This document shows, in pieces, positions 1-9,320 of a stretch of DNA of 64,000 bases. The notes beneath the pieces were generated by a model that saw only the letters and a program-made list of their open reading frames with translations, made no database searches and was not told the DNA's origin. Numbering within the stretch: position 1 is the stretch's first letter; each line of letters begins with the position of its first letter. Position numbers and translations under genes: made by a program. Source of the stretch: Litsea cubeba (taxonomy: Eukaryota > Streptophyta > Magnoliopsida > Laurales > Lauraceae); the NCBI GenBank assembly GCA_012931725.1, contig CM022951.1, forward strand, positions 3,827,849 through 3,891,848, in the 5' to 3' direction.

Positions 1-713
1 TTTGACAAATTTTCAAGAAAGTCCTTAACTTTTGGGTATTTTAAAAAAATGGTCAAAATAATTCAATATTTCAAAAACGTATGAAATTTTTTAAGATTTA
101 TTTCAATCATGTCCAATCCGGCAATCTATACCCACCACCGGCAACTTTGTATAAACAAAAACTCAAAAGGACAAGAGTGCCCTTAGTGAGTAGAAAGTAG
201 ATAAAAAAAGAAATCTTCAAAATAGTACTAAACTTTTTAGGTGGTTTTCAAAAAAAGACCAAGGAATTCAATAGTTCAAAAATGTATGAAAGTTTTCAAA
301 ACTTCTTTCAATTAGGTCCTGTTGAGAGATCTCCATCCACTGTTAGCAGTTTTTTTTTTAATTCAAAATGAAATAAATCTATTTGATTTTATTCCTTCTC
401 TAAAATGTTGGACCAACTATAAGATCACTTTTGCTTGTTCCAAGTCACTTATATAACATAATGCATTGATTGCACTGAAATTTACCTTAATAATTAGAGT
501 GCCCAAATATTGGATTGATCATGACGTGAAAATTAAAACTAATTATTGACTAGATTAATAATTAGAGTGCCTACCTAAAAAGTTTAGAACTGTTTTGAAA
601 ATTTTATTTTTACTTGCCCTTTTGATTTTTTGTTTATATAAAATTACCGTGCTGGATTGGACTTGAGTGAAAGAAGTCTTGCAAACTTTCATACGTTTTT
701 AAAATATTGAATT

Positions 714-908
714 TGTTATAAGATATGGATCTTGGGTGGATGCCCACTTGTGATAAGATAGGGTTAGAATTAGGGTTCCTCCTTTTTAGTTTACTTTGCC
801 TATAAATAGGCTCTCTCCCTATGTATTTAGACACAGTTAATGAGATATCAGAAAGGCTCTCTCTTCTCCCTCTAATCTTCTTTCTCTTGGTCTCTCTCTT
901 TTATAACA
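714..908 (+). repeat. 5' LTR of copia element
   Basis: 195 bp, TG...CA ends. It carries a TATAAATAG box at 801-809, which suits a promoter in U3 near the LTR middle, followed by a CT-rich R/U5 region. The sequence just downstream (909-930, CGTTATCAGCACGAAGC) should hold the primer-binding site, but it does not match the usual initiator-Met tRNA 3' end (TGGTATCAGAGC), so the primer is unknown. Confidence 0.95.
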
Positions 909-974
909 CGTTATCAGCACGAAGCTCTAAGAGAAGGAAGAAAACCAGGTCTTCTTGCCCAAAGAGAAGAAATC

Positions 975-1172
975 ATTCCCTGCGTGGATTTTCATCGCAA
1001 ACTCCTTCCCTGCGCGGATTTTCATCGCGGATTCCCTGTGCAGATTCCTTCCTAGCGCGGATTCCCATCCCAGATTCCTTCCCAGTGCGGATTTCCATCG
1101 CAGATTCCCTGGGCGGATTCCTTCCCAGCGCGGATTTCCATCGCAAAATCCTTCCCAGCGTGGATTTCAGAA
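975..1172 (+). repeat. Imperfect tandem repeat in the copia leader
   Basis: About seven GC-rich units of roughly 25-35 bp share the core GCGGATTTCCATCGC, followed by variants of TCCTTCCCA. They lie between the LTR and the gag start codon. ORFs on either strand here are products of the repeat, not genes. Confidence 0.8.
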
Positions 1173-1208
1173 AAGAGTAATATTTTTCTTTAAATACATT
1201 CTTGCAAG

Positions 1209-2267
1209 ATGTCAAATTTGGCTAAAATTGACTTTAAAGCACTTAACATAAATGGGGACAATTATTTATCTTGGCAATTGGATGCTAAAATCCACTTGCA
1301 ATCCAAGAAACTAGGAGAGACTATAAAGGAAGGTAACAAGATGTCCCCAGAGGAAAAGGCATTAGCCCTCATCTTCCTGCGTCATCACATACATGAAGAT
1401 CTCAAACATGAATACCTTACTGAAGAAGACCCAGCAGGCCTATGAAAATCCCTGAAGGATAGATATGATCACCAGAAGATGGTCATACTACCAGCTGCCC
1501 AGAATGACTGGTTAAATCTGAGGTTGCAGGATTATAAAACCGTATCTGAATACAACTCTGCTCTTTTCAATATTGTTTCCCGATTAAGACTTTGTGGTGA
1601 AAAGGTTTCAGAAGAGCAGATGTTGGAGAAAACGTTATCAACTTTTCATGCCTCGAACGTGCTCCTGCAGCAGCAGTATCGAGAAAGACGTTTCTCCAAA
1701 TATTCAGAACTTATTTCCTGTCTCCTAGTTGCTGAACAAAATTGCATAGTACTGATGAAAAATCATAACTCCAGACCAACTGGATCTTTGGCAGTTCCTG
1801 AAGCAAATGCCAGTTTTAGCTCAAACAGAGGCAGAGGAAGGGGGAGAGGAAGGGGGAGAGGAAGACATAACTCCTCCAAACGAGGTGGTTTTAAAGGTCC
1901 CCCTCCAAAATTCAAAAATCACCAGAAGTGGTCTGCCCCTCAGCCTAAGAGCAACCAGAATCCACCAGCTAATCCTACCCACCGTCCTGATGACACGTGC
2001 CACAGATGTGGAAAAAGTGGGCATTGGTCACGCACTTGCCGTGCACCAAAGGAAGTGGCCGAACAATACAAAGCATACAAGGCCTCTGTTCATTTAGCAG
2101 AGACAAATGATCTGGAAGGATTGAATTGGAATGCAATGACACCAGAGATACCTCCAATTGACATTACAAACTTGGAGACTCGAGATTTTTTTGAGGATGA
2201 GGATAGCCAACCTTTGAATAATGAGGCTTTTAACACTCACTTGGGATCACCCCCTGGCATGGTCTAG
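1209..2267 (+). pseudogene. copia gag, interrupted by one in-frame stop
   Basis: The frame opens at ATG 1209 and runs to TAG 2265-2267 apart from TGA at 1443-1445, in a place where homologues have a conserved tryptophan (TGG to TGA is a single transition). The N-terminal half is the gag/UBN2-like capsid region. A glycine-arginine stretch (RGRGRGRGRG) follows, then one zinc knuckle, CHRCGKSGHWSRTC (CX2CX4HX4C), at about 1998-2039. About 352 codons in all, the expected size for a plant copia gag. The product would form the virus-like particle and bind element RNA. Confidence 0.9.
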
Positions 2268-2431
2268 AAGGCCAATAAACTTTACAAACTTAAATTTTTT
2301 TTATTCTTTTGAGATGCATATTGCTTAAACTTCTTTTTATTTATTTATTTCATGTCCTAATGAATGGTTTAATTATTTCAATTTTATCATATGATTGCAT
2401 AGTTATATTGTTTTATTATTTTGTTTAAGGT
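2268..2431 (+). other. AT-rich spacer between gag and pol frames
   Basis: 164 bp of AT-rich sequence separate the gag stop from the protease frame, which is in a different phase. It looks untranslated. How pol is expressed from this family cannot be told from the sequence. Confidence 0.6.
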
Positions 2432-3814
2432 ATGGATCATGGAACTGAGGACAATCTTTGTTTGGTAGATAGTGCCACAACACACACCATTCTGAAAAAT
2501 CAGAAATTTTTCTCAGAATTGATGTTTATTCCACGAAAGGTATCAACCATAGCTGGGCCTGTACAAATAATTGAAGGCTCCGGAAGAGCCCACATAATGT
2601 TACCTAATGGTACCCACTTATTCATTAAAGATGCTTTGTTCTCAAATAGTTCCCGAAGAAACTTGATTAGTTTCAAAGACATCAGAATGAATGGGTACCA
2701 CATTGAGACTGTAAGTGAAGGTAACAAGGAATTCTTATGCATTGTTACTAGTATTGGAAGCCAGAAGCAAATACTAGAAAAATTAAGTGCACTCTCCTCA
2801 GGGTTATATTACATGACAATCTTAAATGTTGAATCACATTCGGTTATGAGCAAAACAACAAAGTTAAGCCCGAAGCTTAAACTAAGCCCGAAGCTTAGTG
2901 ATCCGAAGACTTTACAGCTCTGGCATGATAGGTTAGGTCACCCTGAGGCTACTATGTTGAGAAAAATTGTAGATAACTCATTTGGGCATTCTTTAGAGAA
3001 CCATCAATTGACCCTACCTAGTGGGTACTTATGTACACCGTGTTCACAAGGAAAATTGATCACCCGACCTTCTTTTGCTAAAGTTGCATACGAATCCCCA
3101 TCCTTTCTGCAAAGGATACAAGGTGACATTTGTGGACCCATAAATCCCCCTAGTGGACCTTTTAGATATTTTATGGTTTTGATTGATGCCTCCACCCGTT
3201 GGTCTGATGTTTGCCTACTTTCAACTAGGAACATAGCATTTGCCCGTCTATTAACTCAAATAATCAAACTTAGGGCTCATTTCCCTGATTCTCCCATTAA
3301 GTCTATAAGACTTGACAATGCAGGAGAATTTACATCACAGGTTTTTGATGATTTTTGTTCATCTATAGGAATTATTGTCGAACATCCTGTCCCCCATGTC
3401 CACACCCAGAATGGCTTAGCTGAATCCATGATTAAGCGCATCCAACTCATTTCTAGGACTCTGCTGATGCAATCCAAATTGTCAGTTAGTGCATGGGGAC
3501 ATGCTGTGTTGCATGCTTCAATGTTAATTCGACTTCGACCCACAGCCTATCATCAATTTTCTCCTGCACAACTTACATCCGGACATCAACCCAATATCTC
3601 TCACTTGCGCAAGTTTGGTTGTGCAGTTCAAGTCCCAATCCCACCTCCTAAGCGTACTAAGATGGGACCACAACGTAGATTGGGAATCTATGTAGGTTAT
3701 GACTCTCTCTCAATTATTCGATATCTAGAACCAATGACAGGAGATGTCTTCACTGCTCGTTTTCCAGATTGTCAATTCGATGAGACAATATTCCCGCCGT
3801 TAGGGGGGAGATAA
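2432..3814 (+). pseudogene. copia pol, protease and integrase part, ending at a frameshift
   Basis: The protease active site is near the N-terminus (LVDSATTHTIL, about residues 11-21). A GAG-pre-integrase/zinc region follows (LWHDRLGHPEA, then CTPCSQGK). The integrase catalytic core shows GDICGP, LIDASTRW, IRLDNAGEF and QNGLAES, supplying the Asp, Asp and Glu. The frame ends in the G6 run at 3803-3808: one base fewer would keep the frame open into the next segment. A homopolymer consensus error is possible. Confidence 0.9.
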
Positions 3815-3815
3815 C

Positions 3816-6062
3816 ATAGTTCCTGTAGAACGACCTGTTCCTGAAGAACGGCGAGAATTAACATGGAATACTTCCACTCTGTCTCATTTGGATCCACGAA
3901 CTTCACAATGTGAAAATGAAGTCCGGAGAATTGTGCACTTACAAGAAATTGCAAACAGATTACCTGATGCATTTAACGATGCAGCAAAGGTGACAAAATC
4001 ACATGTGCCCGCTATGAATACACCTGCCAGGATTAATGTCCCTGTAGGACAAAGTCAAAATACAACCGCAAAAGAATCTGCAATACGCCAGAAGCGTGGC
4101 AGACCTATAGGTTCAAAGGACTCAGCTCCGCGGAAAAGGAGAAATGAGCAATCATCATCATGTCCTCCCGAAGAGGCACGTAACACTCTTGAAGAGGTTC
4201 CTCCCGAAGAGGCACGTAACGCTCCTGAAGAGGTTATGACAAAATCCGTTCTCTCTAGAATAATGGAAGTCCCTGGTGAGACTTTGGAAGCCCCTGAAGA
4301 GGCACCGGTACCGGATAATGAAGAGATCTCTATATTTTACAATTATTCAAAAGAGAGATGGAATAGAAATGATATTGTCATCGATGACGCATTTGCATAT
4401 GCGATAGCTACACAAATATCAAAGGTAAATGATGATGATGATTGGGACACAGAACCACGTTCTATAAATGAATGTCGACAAAGAAATGATTGGCCAAAAT
4501 GGGAAAGTGCCATCAAAGCAGAGTTAGAGTCTCTCAATAAACGTGGTGTGTTCGGACCTATAGTACAAACCCCAAAAGATGTTAACCATGTAGGTTACAA
4601 GTGGGTGTTTGTAAGAAAACGGAATGAAATGAATGAAATTACCAGATATAAGGCACGATTAGTGGCACAAGGTTTCCTGCAGAAACCTGGGATTGATTAT
4701 GAGGAAACATACTCCCCTGTCATAGATACAACAACTTTCAGATATCTGATAAGTTTAGCAGTTTCTCAAAATCTAGAAATGCGACTCATGGATGTTGTAA
4801 CTGCTTACTTATATGGGGACTTAGACACTAGAATTCACATGAAAATCCCGGAAGGATTTCCTTTGCCTGAAGCAAAGCCAAGGAGTACATACTCAATCCA
4901 ATTGAGGCGATCATTGTACGGCCTGAAGCAATCCGGAAGAATGTGGTACAATCGTCTTAGTGAATACTTGTCTAAAAATGGGTATGCAAACGATCCTATT
5001 TGCCCGTGTCTATTTATAAAGAAATTCATGAAGGGATTTGCAATATTAGTAGTTTATGTGGATGATATCAATTTGGTAGGGACTCCAGAAGAGCTCGAAG
5101 AAACTGCTGATTGTTTAAAGAAAGAATTTGAAATGAAAGACCTTGGAAAAACAAGATTCTGTCTCGGGTTGCAAATCGAGAGAAATTCTAATGGGATGTT
5201 GGTCCATCAATCTAATTATACCGAGAAGGTTTTAAAACGATTTGGTATGGACAAAGCACACCCATTAAGCACACCCATGGTCGTCCGGTCTCTTGATACA
5301 CAGAAAGATCCATACCGTCCTATTGAAAAAAATGAAAAAGTTTTGGGTCAAGAAGTACCATACTTAAGTGCTATTGGAGCCCTGATGTACTTAGCACAAT
5401 GCACTAGACCGGATATTGCATTTTCTGTGAATCTACTTGCCAGATATAGCTCCGCACCAACTCAAAGGCACTGGGTTGGTATTAAACATATCCTACGATA
5501 TTTGCGTGGAACAACTGATTTAGGAATATTTTATTCTTATAATCCTATATATTCCAGTTTTACAGGATATGCAGATTCAGGTTATCTCTCTGATCCTCAT
5601 AAGGGTTGATCACAGACAGGTTATGTATTTCTAAATGGTAATGCCGCCATTTCTTGGCGTTCTACTAAACAGACTCTGGTAGCTACCTCCTCTAACCATG
5701 CTGAGATTTTGGCTCTTTATGAAGCCAGTAGGGAATGTGTATGGCTAAGATCCTTGATTCAGCATGTTCGTAGTTCTTGTCAATTACCTTCTATTGCAGG
5801 TATCCCAAATGTTATCTATGAAGATAATGAAGCATGCATAAAACAAATTCGAGAAGGTTTTATTAAAGGAGACAAGACTAAGCATATAGCACCAAAGTTC
5901 TTCTTCACTCATGAACTTCAGAAGAACAATGAAATTGAAGTCAAACAAGTTTGTTCGAGTAACAACCTGGCTGATCTATTTACCAAATCTTTGCCAAAAT
6001 CAGTATTCCAGAAGTTTGTATATGAGATTGGCATGCGAATAGTTCATCATCAAACTATGTAA
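3816..6062 (+). pseudogene. copia pol, reverse transcriptase and RNase H, one in-frame stop
   Basis: After the frameshift the frame continues through a linker and the copia RT domain (KWVFVRKRNE, YKARLVAQGF, ETYSPV, LYGLKQSGRMWY) with catalytic YVDD at about 5054-5065. It then enters the RNase H region (GYADSGYLSDPHKG; then ISWRSTKQTLVATSS; then EDNEACIKQI). TGA at 5607-5609 sits between these where homologues usually have arginine (CGA to TGA). The frame ends with TAA at 6060-6062. Confidence 0.9.
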
Positions 6063-6135
6063 ATGGTTGCAATCATCAGGGGGAGCAGTTTATCAGGGAG
6101 CATCCTGAAGTATGCTTCCCAGGACATTTGTGCGC

Positions 6136-6315
6136 TGTACTCTTTTTCCTTTCCTAGGTTTTATCCCACTGGGTTTTCCTAGTTAAGGTTTTAACGAGGC
6201 AGCATTATGCACGTCCAACACCATTTCAATGATCTTGAAGAATGTTGTACTCTTTTTCCCTTCGCTTTGGTTTTTCCCACTGGGTTTTCCTTAGCAAGGT
6301 TTTTAATGAGGCAAC
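6136..6315 (+). repeat. Tandem duplication in the copia 3' untranslated region
   Basis: A block of about 70 bp starting TGTACTCTTTTTCC and containing CCCACTGGGTTTTCC is present at 6136-6203 and again at 6246-6315 (period 110 bp). Each copy is preceded by a purine tract with GGGGGAG, the first at about 6079-6087. Confidence 0.8.
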
Positions 6316-6337
6316 TGTCATTAAATGGTGGTCATCC

Positions 6338-6346
6338 AAGGGGGAG
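6338..6346 (+). other. Polypurine tract of copia element
   Basis: AAGGGGGAG lies directly against the 3' LTR, the expected place for the plus-strand primer. Confidence 0.9.
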
Positions 6347-6541
6347 TGTTATAAGATATGGATCTTGGGTGGATGCCCACTTGTGATAAGATAGGGTTAG
6401 AATTAGGGTTCCTCCTTTTTAGTTTACTTTGCCTATAAATAGGCTCTCTCCCTATGTATTTAGACATAGTTAATGAGATATCAGAAAGGCTCTCTCTTCT
6501 CCCTCTAATCTTCTTTCTCTTGGTCTCTCTCTTTTATAACA
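6347..6541 (+). repeat. 3' LTR of copia element
   Basis: 195 bp, identical by eye to the 5' LTR except for one transition (T against C at 834). Directly followed by the GAATT target duplication. Confidence 0.96.
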
Positions 6542-6916
6542 GAATTCTTTGAATTTTTTTTTTTTAAATCACCCAAAGGTTAAGAACGTTTTTGAAAATT
6601 TTCCTTTTTTCTTTAGACGGCCCCGCTCACACTAGTTTTTTAAAATTCATTCTCTCCGTCAAGGTGACCTTTCAAAATGGATACTATTGATTCAAAATAG
6701 ACTTGTTCAAATGGAATGAGAATCCCCCTTTTAAAGTTACGGGCGGGGCAGAGGGGCCTGGGGGTGGAGAGAGAACGCTGGCTTGGAAAGTGCAAAATAC
6801 TCCATCTCCATCTCCTCCGTCTAAAAAAATAGTCAACATACATTCAACTGTCTGTTTGGGTGTGGGTGGTGTGGATCATGAATGGGTCGGTAAAAGTGAA
6901 AATGCCCGAGCCAACT

Positions 6917-6918
<2 letters not shown>

Positions 6919-6956
<38 letters not shown>

Positions 6957-6981
6957 GGCAGGTCTCTCTCTCTCTCTCTCC
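6919..6981. repeat. (GA)n then (CT)n microsatellites
   Basis: About 17 GA dinucleotides at 6919-6952 and a CT tract at 6963-6981, upstream of the PP2C leader. They form a potential inverted pair (GA against CT). Long ORFs through this region are low-complexity artefacts. Confidence 0.9.
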
Positions 6982-6989
6982 CTTCTTGG

Positions 6990-7738
6990 ACGTGTGTCTA
7001 CCGAACAGTGCAGACGGTCAGCCTCTGCTGCCCGCGAAACCTTTTTCGAAACTCCCCTTTTTTCTCTCTTTTCTTTTCTGTTTGTTTGTTTTTTAAGTAA
7101 TGGTTATATCTATCTATCCATCTATCAATGTTTGTGTTCCATATTATTATATTTTCAATCCATTCCTCCAAACAGCTGCAGTTCCACTTCCACTCCCACA
7201 GACACCCACCGCCCCCTCCTCTTGCTTTTCCTCGTTTACTGCGCAAAAATCACCATCAATCTTTTTCCTCTTTCTTCTTGTTCTTCTTTTTGCTTTTGCT
7301 TTTTTTCTTTTTTAATCTTCTCTCTCCAATCTTCACTTTCCTCTTACTTACCCAAAAGCCCTGCTCTGCGCTGCCACTCGTCAACATCTCTCTATCTGTT
7401 ACTCTCTTTCCAACAAAGAGGAATTACGAGATTCCCCAGCTCTCTCTCTAGCTCTCTCGTGCGAGGGAGTTTTTCCCTCCTACTCTTTCTCTTCTTTCCG
7501 AAGATTTTTCAGTCCAAGAAACACAACACAGGTGTGAGACATCGGAAAGAAGAAAAGCTCTTTGTTCATCTTCCTTTGCAGCCAAAGAGCATGCTACTCA
7601 GTCCATCATATATATATATATATATATATTTCTCTAGTTTGTTTGGTAGTTTAGTTAGTTAGTGCCACAGAGCAAATCGCTCTTCTTCAGATTTTGGGGA
7701 ATCTTCTCGGATCGAGAGTGAGAGATTAGAGATAACAG
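6990..7738 (+). promoter_or_regulatory. Pyrimidine-rich promoter/5' UTR region of the PP2C gene
   Basis: About 750 bp strongly rich in CT and TTC tracts, with a (TA)12 microsatellite near 7604-7629. It ends at a plausible splice donor (AACAG/GTAAAT at 7738/7739). This is typical of plant leader exons. The transcription start cannot be fixed. Confidence 0.5.
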
Positions 7739-9279
7739 GTAAATAAAGATGGTTGCTTTTCTTCTGTTTTTTCAATTCAAATCTTATTCTGTTTTTCCTT
7801 TTTTTTTTTTCCTCTTCCCCCTTTCCCGTTCGCTCTGGTTTCCTTTCCTTTTTTTTTTTTTTTTTTCCATTTCATTCGTTTTATGTAGGAAATAATCTTT
7901 GGAGCCACACGAGAAAATCACGTCATGTGGCCTCTCATCTCATCTCTCTCTGCTTCTTTCAGAAAGAGATCCTATAGAGATCTCTTTCAATTCTCAGCAT
8001 TTCTATTTTAGGTTATCATCTCATCATCTTCTTCTTCTTTGACTTGAATCATCGATCTGGATTCTGGGGTCTCGGCTAATTTTTTGGGTTGGGTTAATGC
8101 ATATGTATGGATAGAATATCAATCTACTGAATCTGTCTGTTTTCCTGACAAGTTATTTGTATTCCCTTTGTGTTTGGACTTGTCCTTTTGTTCCTTTATA
8201 TTATATATATCATCTTCTTCCTCCGCCAAGCCAAGGATGTTTAAATAAATATAGCTCGTTTTTCTTTTCTATGATTGCTGTTGTCGACGGGTTGGTCTTC
8301 ATACATGGCAAGGCATGGCATGGTATGGCTGATGAAATGAACGATTGATGTCCTTTTCATCATCAATCTTGCAAATGCCCAAGAGGGTGGACTCTGATTC
8401 TCTACTGAATTCTTACATTCCTTTTACTTGTTGATTTTCCCTTCCCCCACTTTATTTATTTATTTCTTTTAAAGATGGATAGAGAGATAGATAGATAGAT
8501 GTAGATTGGATGTTCCTTTTTATTGTTTGCACGGAGGCATTTCCTTGAAAGTTCGTTTCCTCCCTGCGTTGTCGTTCGCTTTAACAAGAAAACTCTTAGT
8601 TTTCGTCCTAGCATCCTGAGCATTGGATCAACCTGAGAATGACATGGGACAGAGATAAACACTTAGGAGAGTCCCTGCTCTGCTCACAAACAGAATGGGT
8701 CTTCTTTTTACTAGAAAATTTCTTATGGTCATAACCCTCTTAGGCACTTGCACAGTGAGAATGGTGGCAGGGGACAGAAATGAAAATTAAAGAATATCAT
8801 GCAAAAATGGCATGGGAAGTGATGAGGTTTTATGGAAATGCCTTCGCATAGACAACAAGTGTGCAAAAGCGCAACTAAAATTTTCTTTGTCAAGTTGTGT
8901 CTCAAGGGATGATCATCATCGCTTGCGCGAGTTTAAGAACCTTTGAAACAACATGGTCTTAATTTCCATTTTTTATTTTTAGTCGTTGCTTTGTGTTTCA
9001 TGCTCTGGATTCTGGTCGTGTGGATATAACTAACCCCATATGTGGATTTTTCTTCAGTAACAAGGTTTGAGTGGCATATGCTGCTGTGAGATATCGGGAT
9101 TTATATTAATAATCCTTGGCAGATTGTCTCTTGTTCGATCGAGAAACATATTGATACAAAGAAGAACATGTCGTTCTGTTGACATGTTTTAGAATTTGTG
9201 TTAAGTTCCGATTAGGCAAAGAGTTGTGACGTTCCATAAAAGTTTCTCTCCTCTCCCTCTCTCATTGCTGTGAGGGCAG
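7739..9279 (+). other. Probable 5'-UTR intron of the PP2C gene
   Basis: The donor GTAAAT at 7739 and an acceptor GGGCAG at 9279, 41 bases before the start codon, would define a T-rich intron of about 1.5 kb with no coding potential. The acceptor choice is uncertain. Seen: splice-like sites and T-rich composition. Inferred: that it is spliced. Confidence 0.45.
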
Positions 9280-9320
9280 TGAAGACATTCAATCAGATGA
9301 GATTGTAATAGACAGAAGGT

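Larger units (their letters stand above)
714..6541 (+). mobile_element. Ty1/copia LTR retrotransposon, nearly full length, young but coding-defective
   Basis: Two 195-bp LTRs (714-908 and 6347-6541) start with TG and end with CA. They differ, by eye, at one base (C at 834 against T). A perfect 5-bp target duplication GAATT is at 709-713 and 6542-6546. Domain order is gag, protease, integrase, reverse transcriptase, RNase H; integrase ahead of RT defines copia. The coding region has three lesions: TGA at 1443-1445 in gag, a one-base frameshift in a six-G run at 3803-3808, and TGA at 5607-5609 in RNase H. This copy therefore cannot make a complete polyprotein. The copia lineage was not assigned. 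Confidence 0.96.
1..6610. mobile_element. Inverted-repeat DNA transposon (MITE/foldback-like), split by a copia insertion
   Basis: The left arm (about 1-240) reappears as its reverse complement at about 565-713 and continues, past the copia element, at 6547-6605. Matching landmarks include the CCTTAAC-TTTGGGT block (left 22-38; right just after the 3' LTR), the AAAACGTATGAAA block and the GTCCAATCC block. A further related direct copy lies at about 235-330. The left terminus probably lies outside the window, so no target duplication can be checked. There is no transposase ORF, so the element is non-autonomous; the superfamily is unassigned. A related sequence flanks the gypsy insertion near 36610-36733. 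Confidence 0.7.

Noticed and set aside
955..1251. Overlapping repeat-rich ORFs on both strands (AxIFIADS-type and ExRTGKESG-type peptides)
   Set aside because: Translations of the copia leader tandem repeat.
6703..7662. 319-codon plus-strand ORF
   Set aside because: It runs through GA/CT microsatellites and a pyrimidine-rich leader; the product is Ser/Leu/Phe low complexity without domains.
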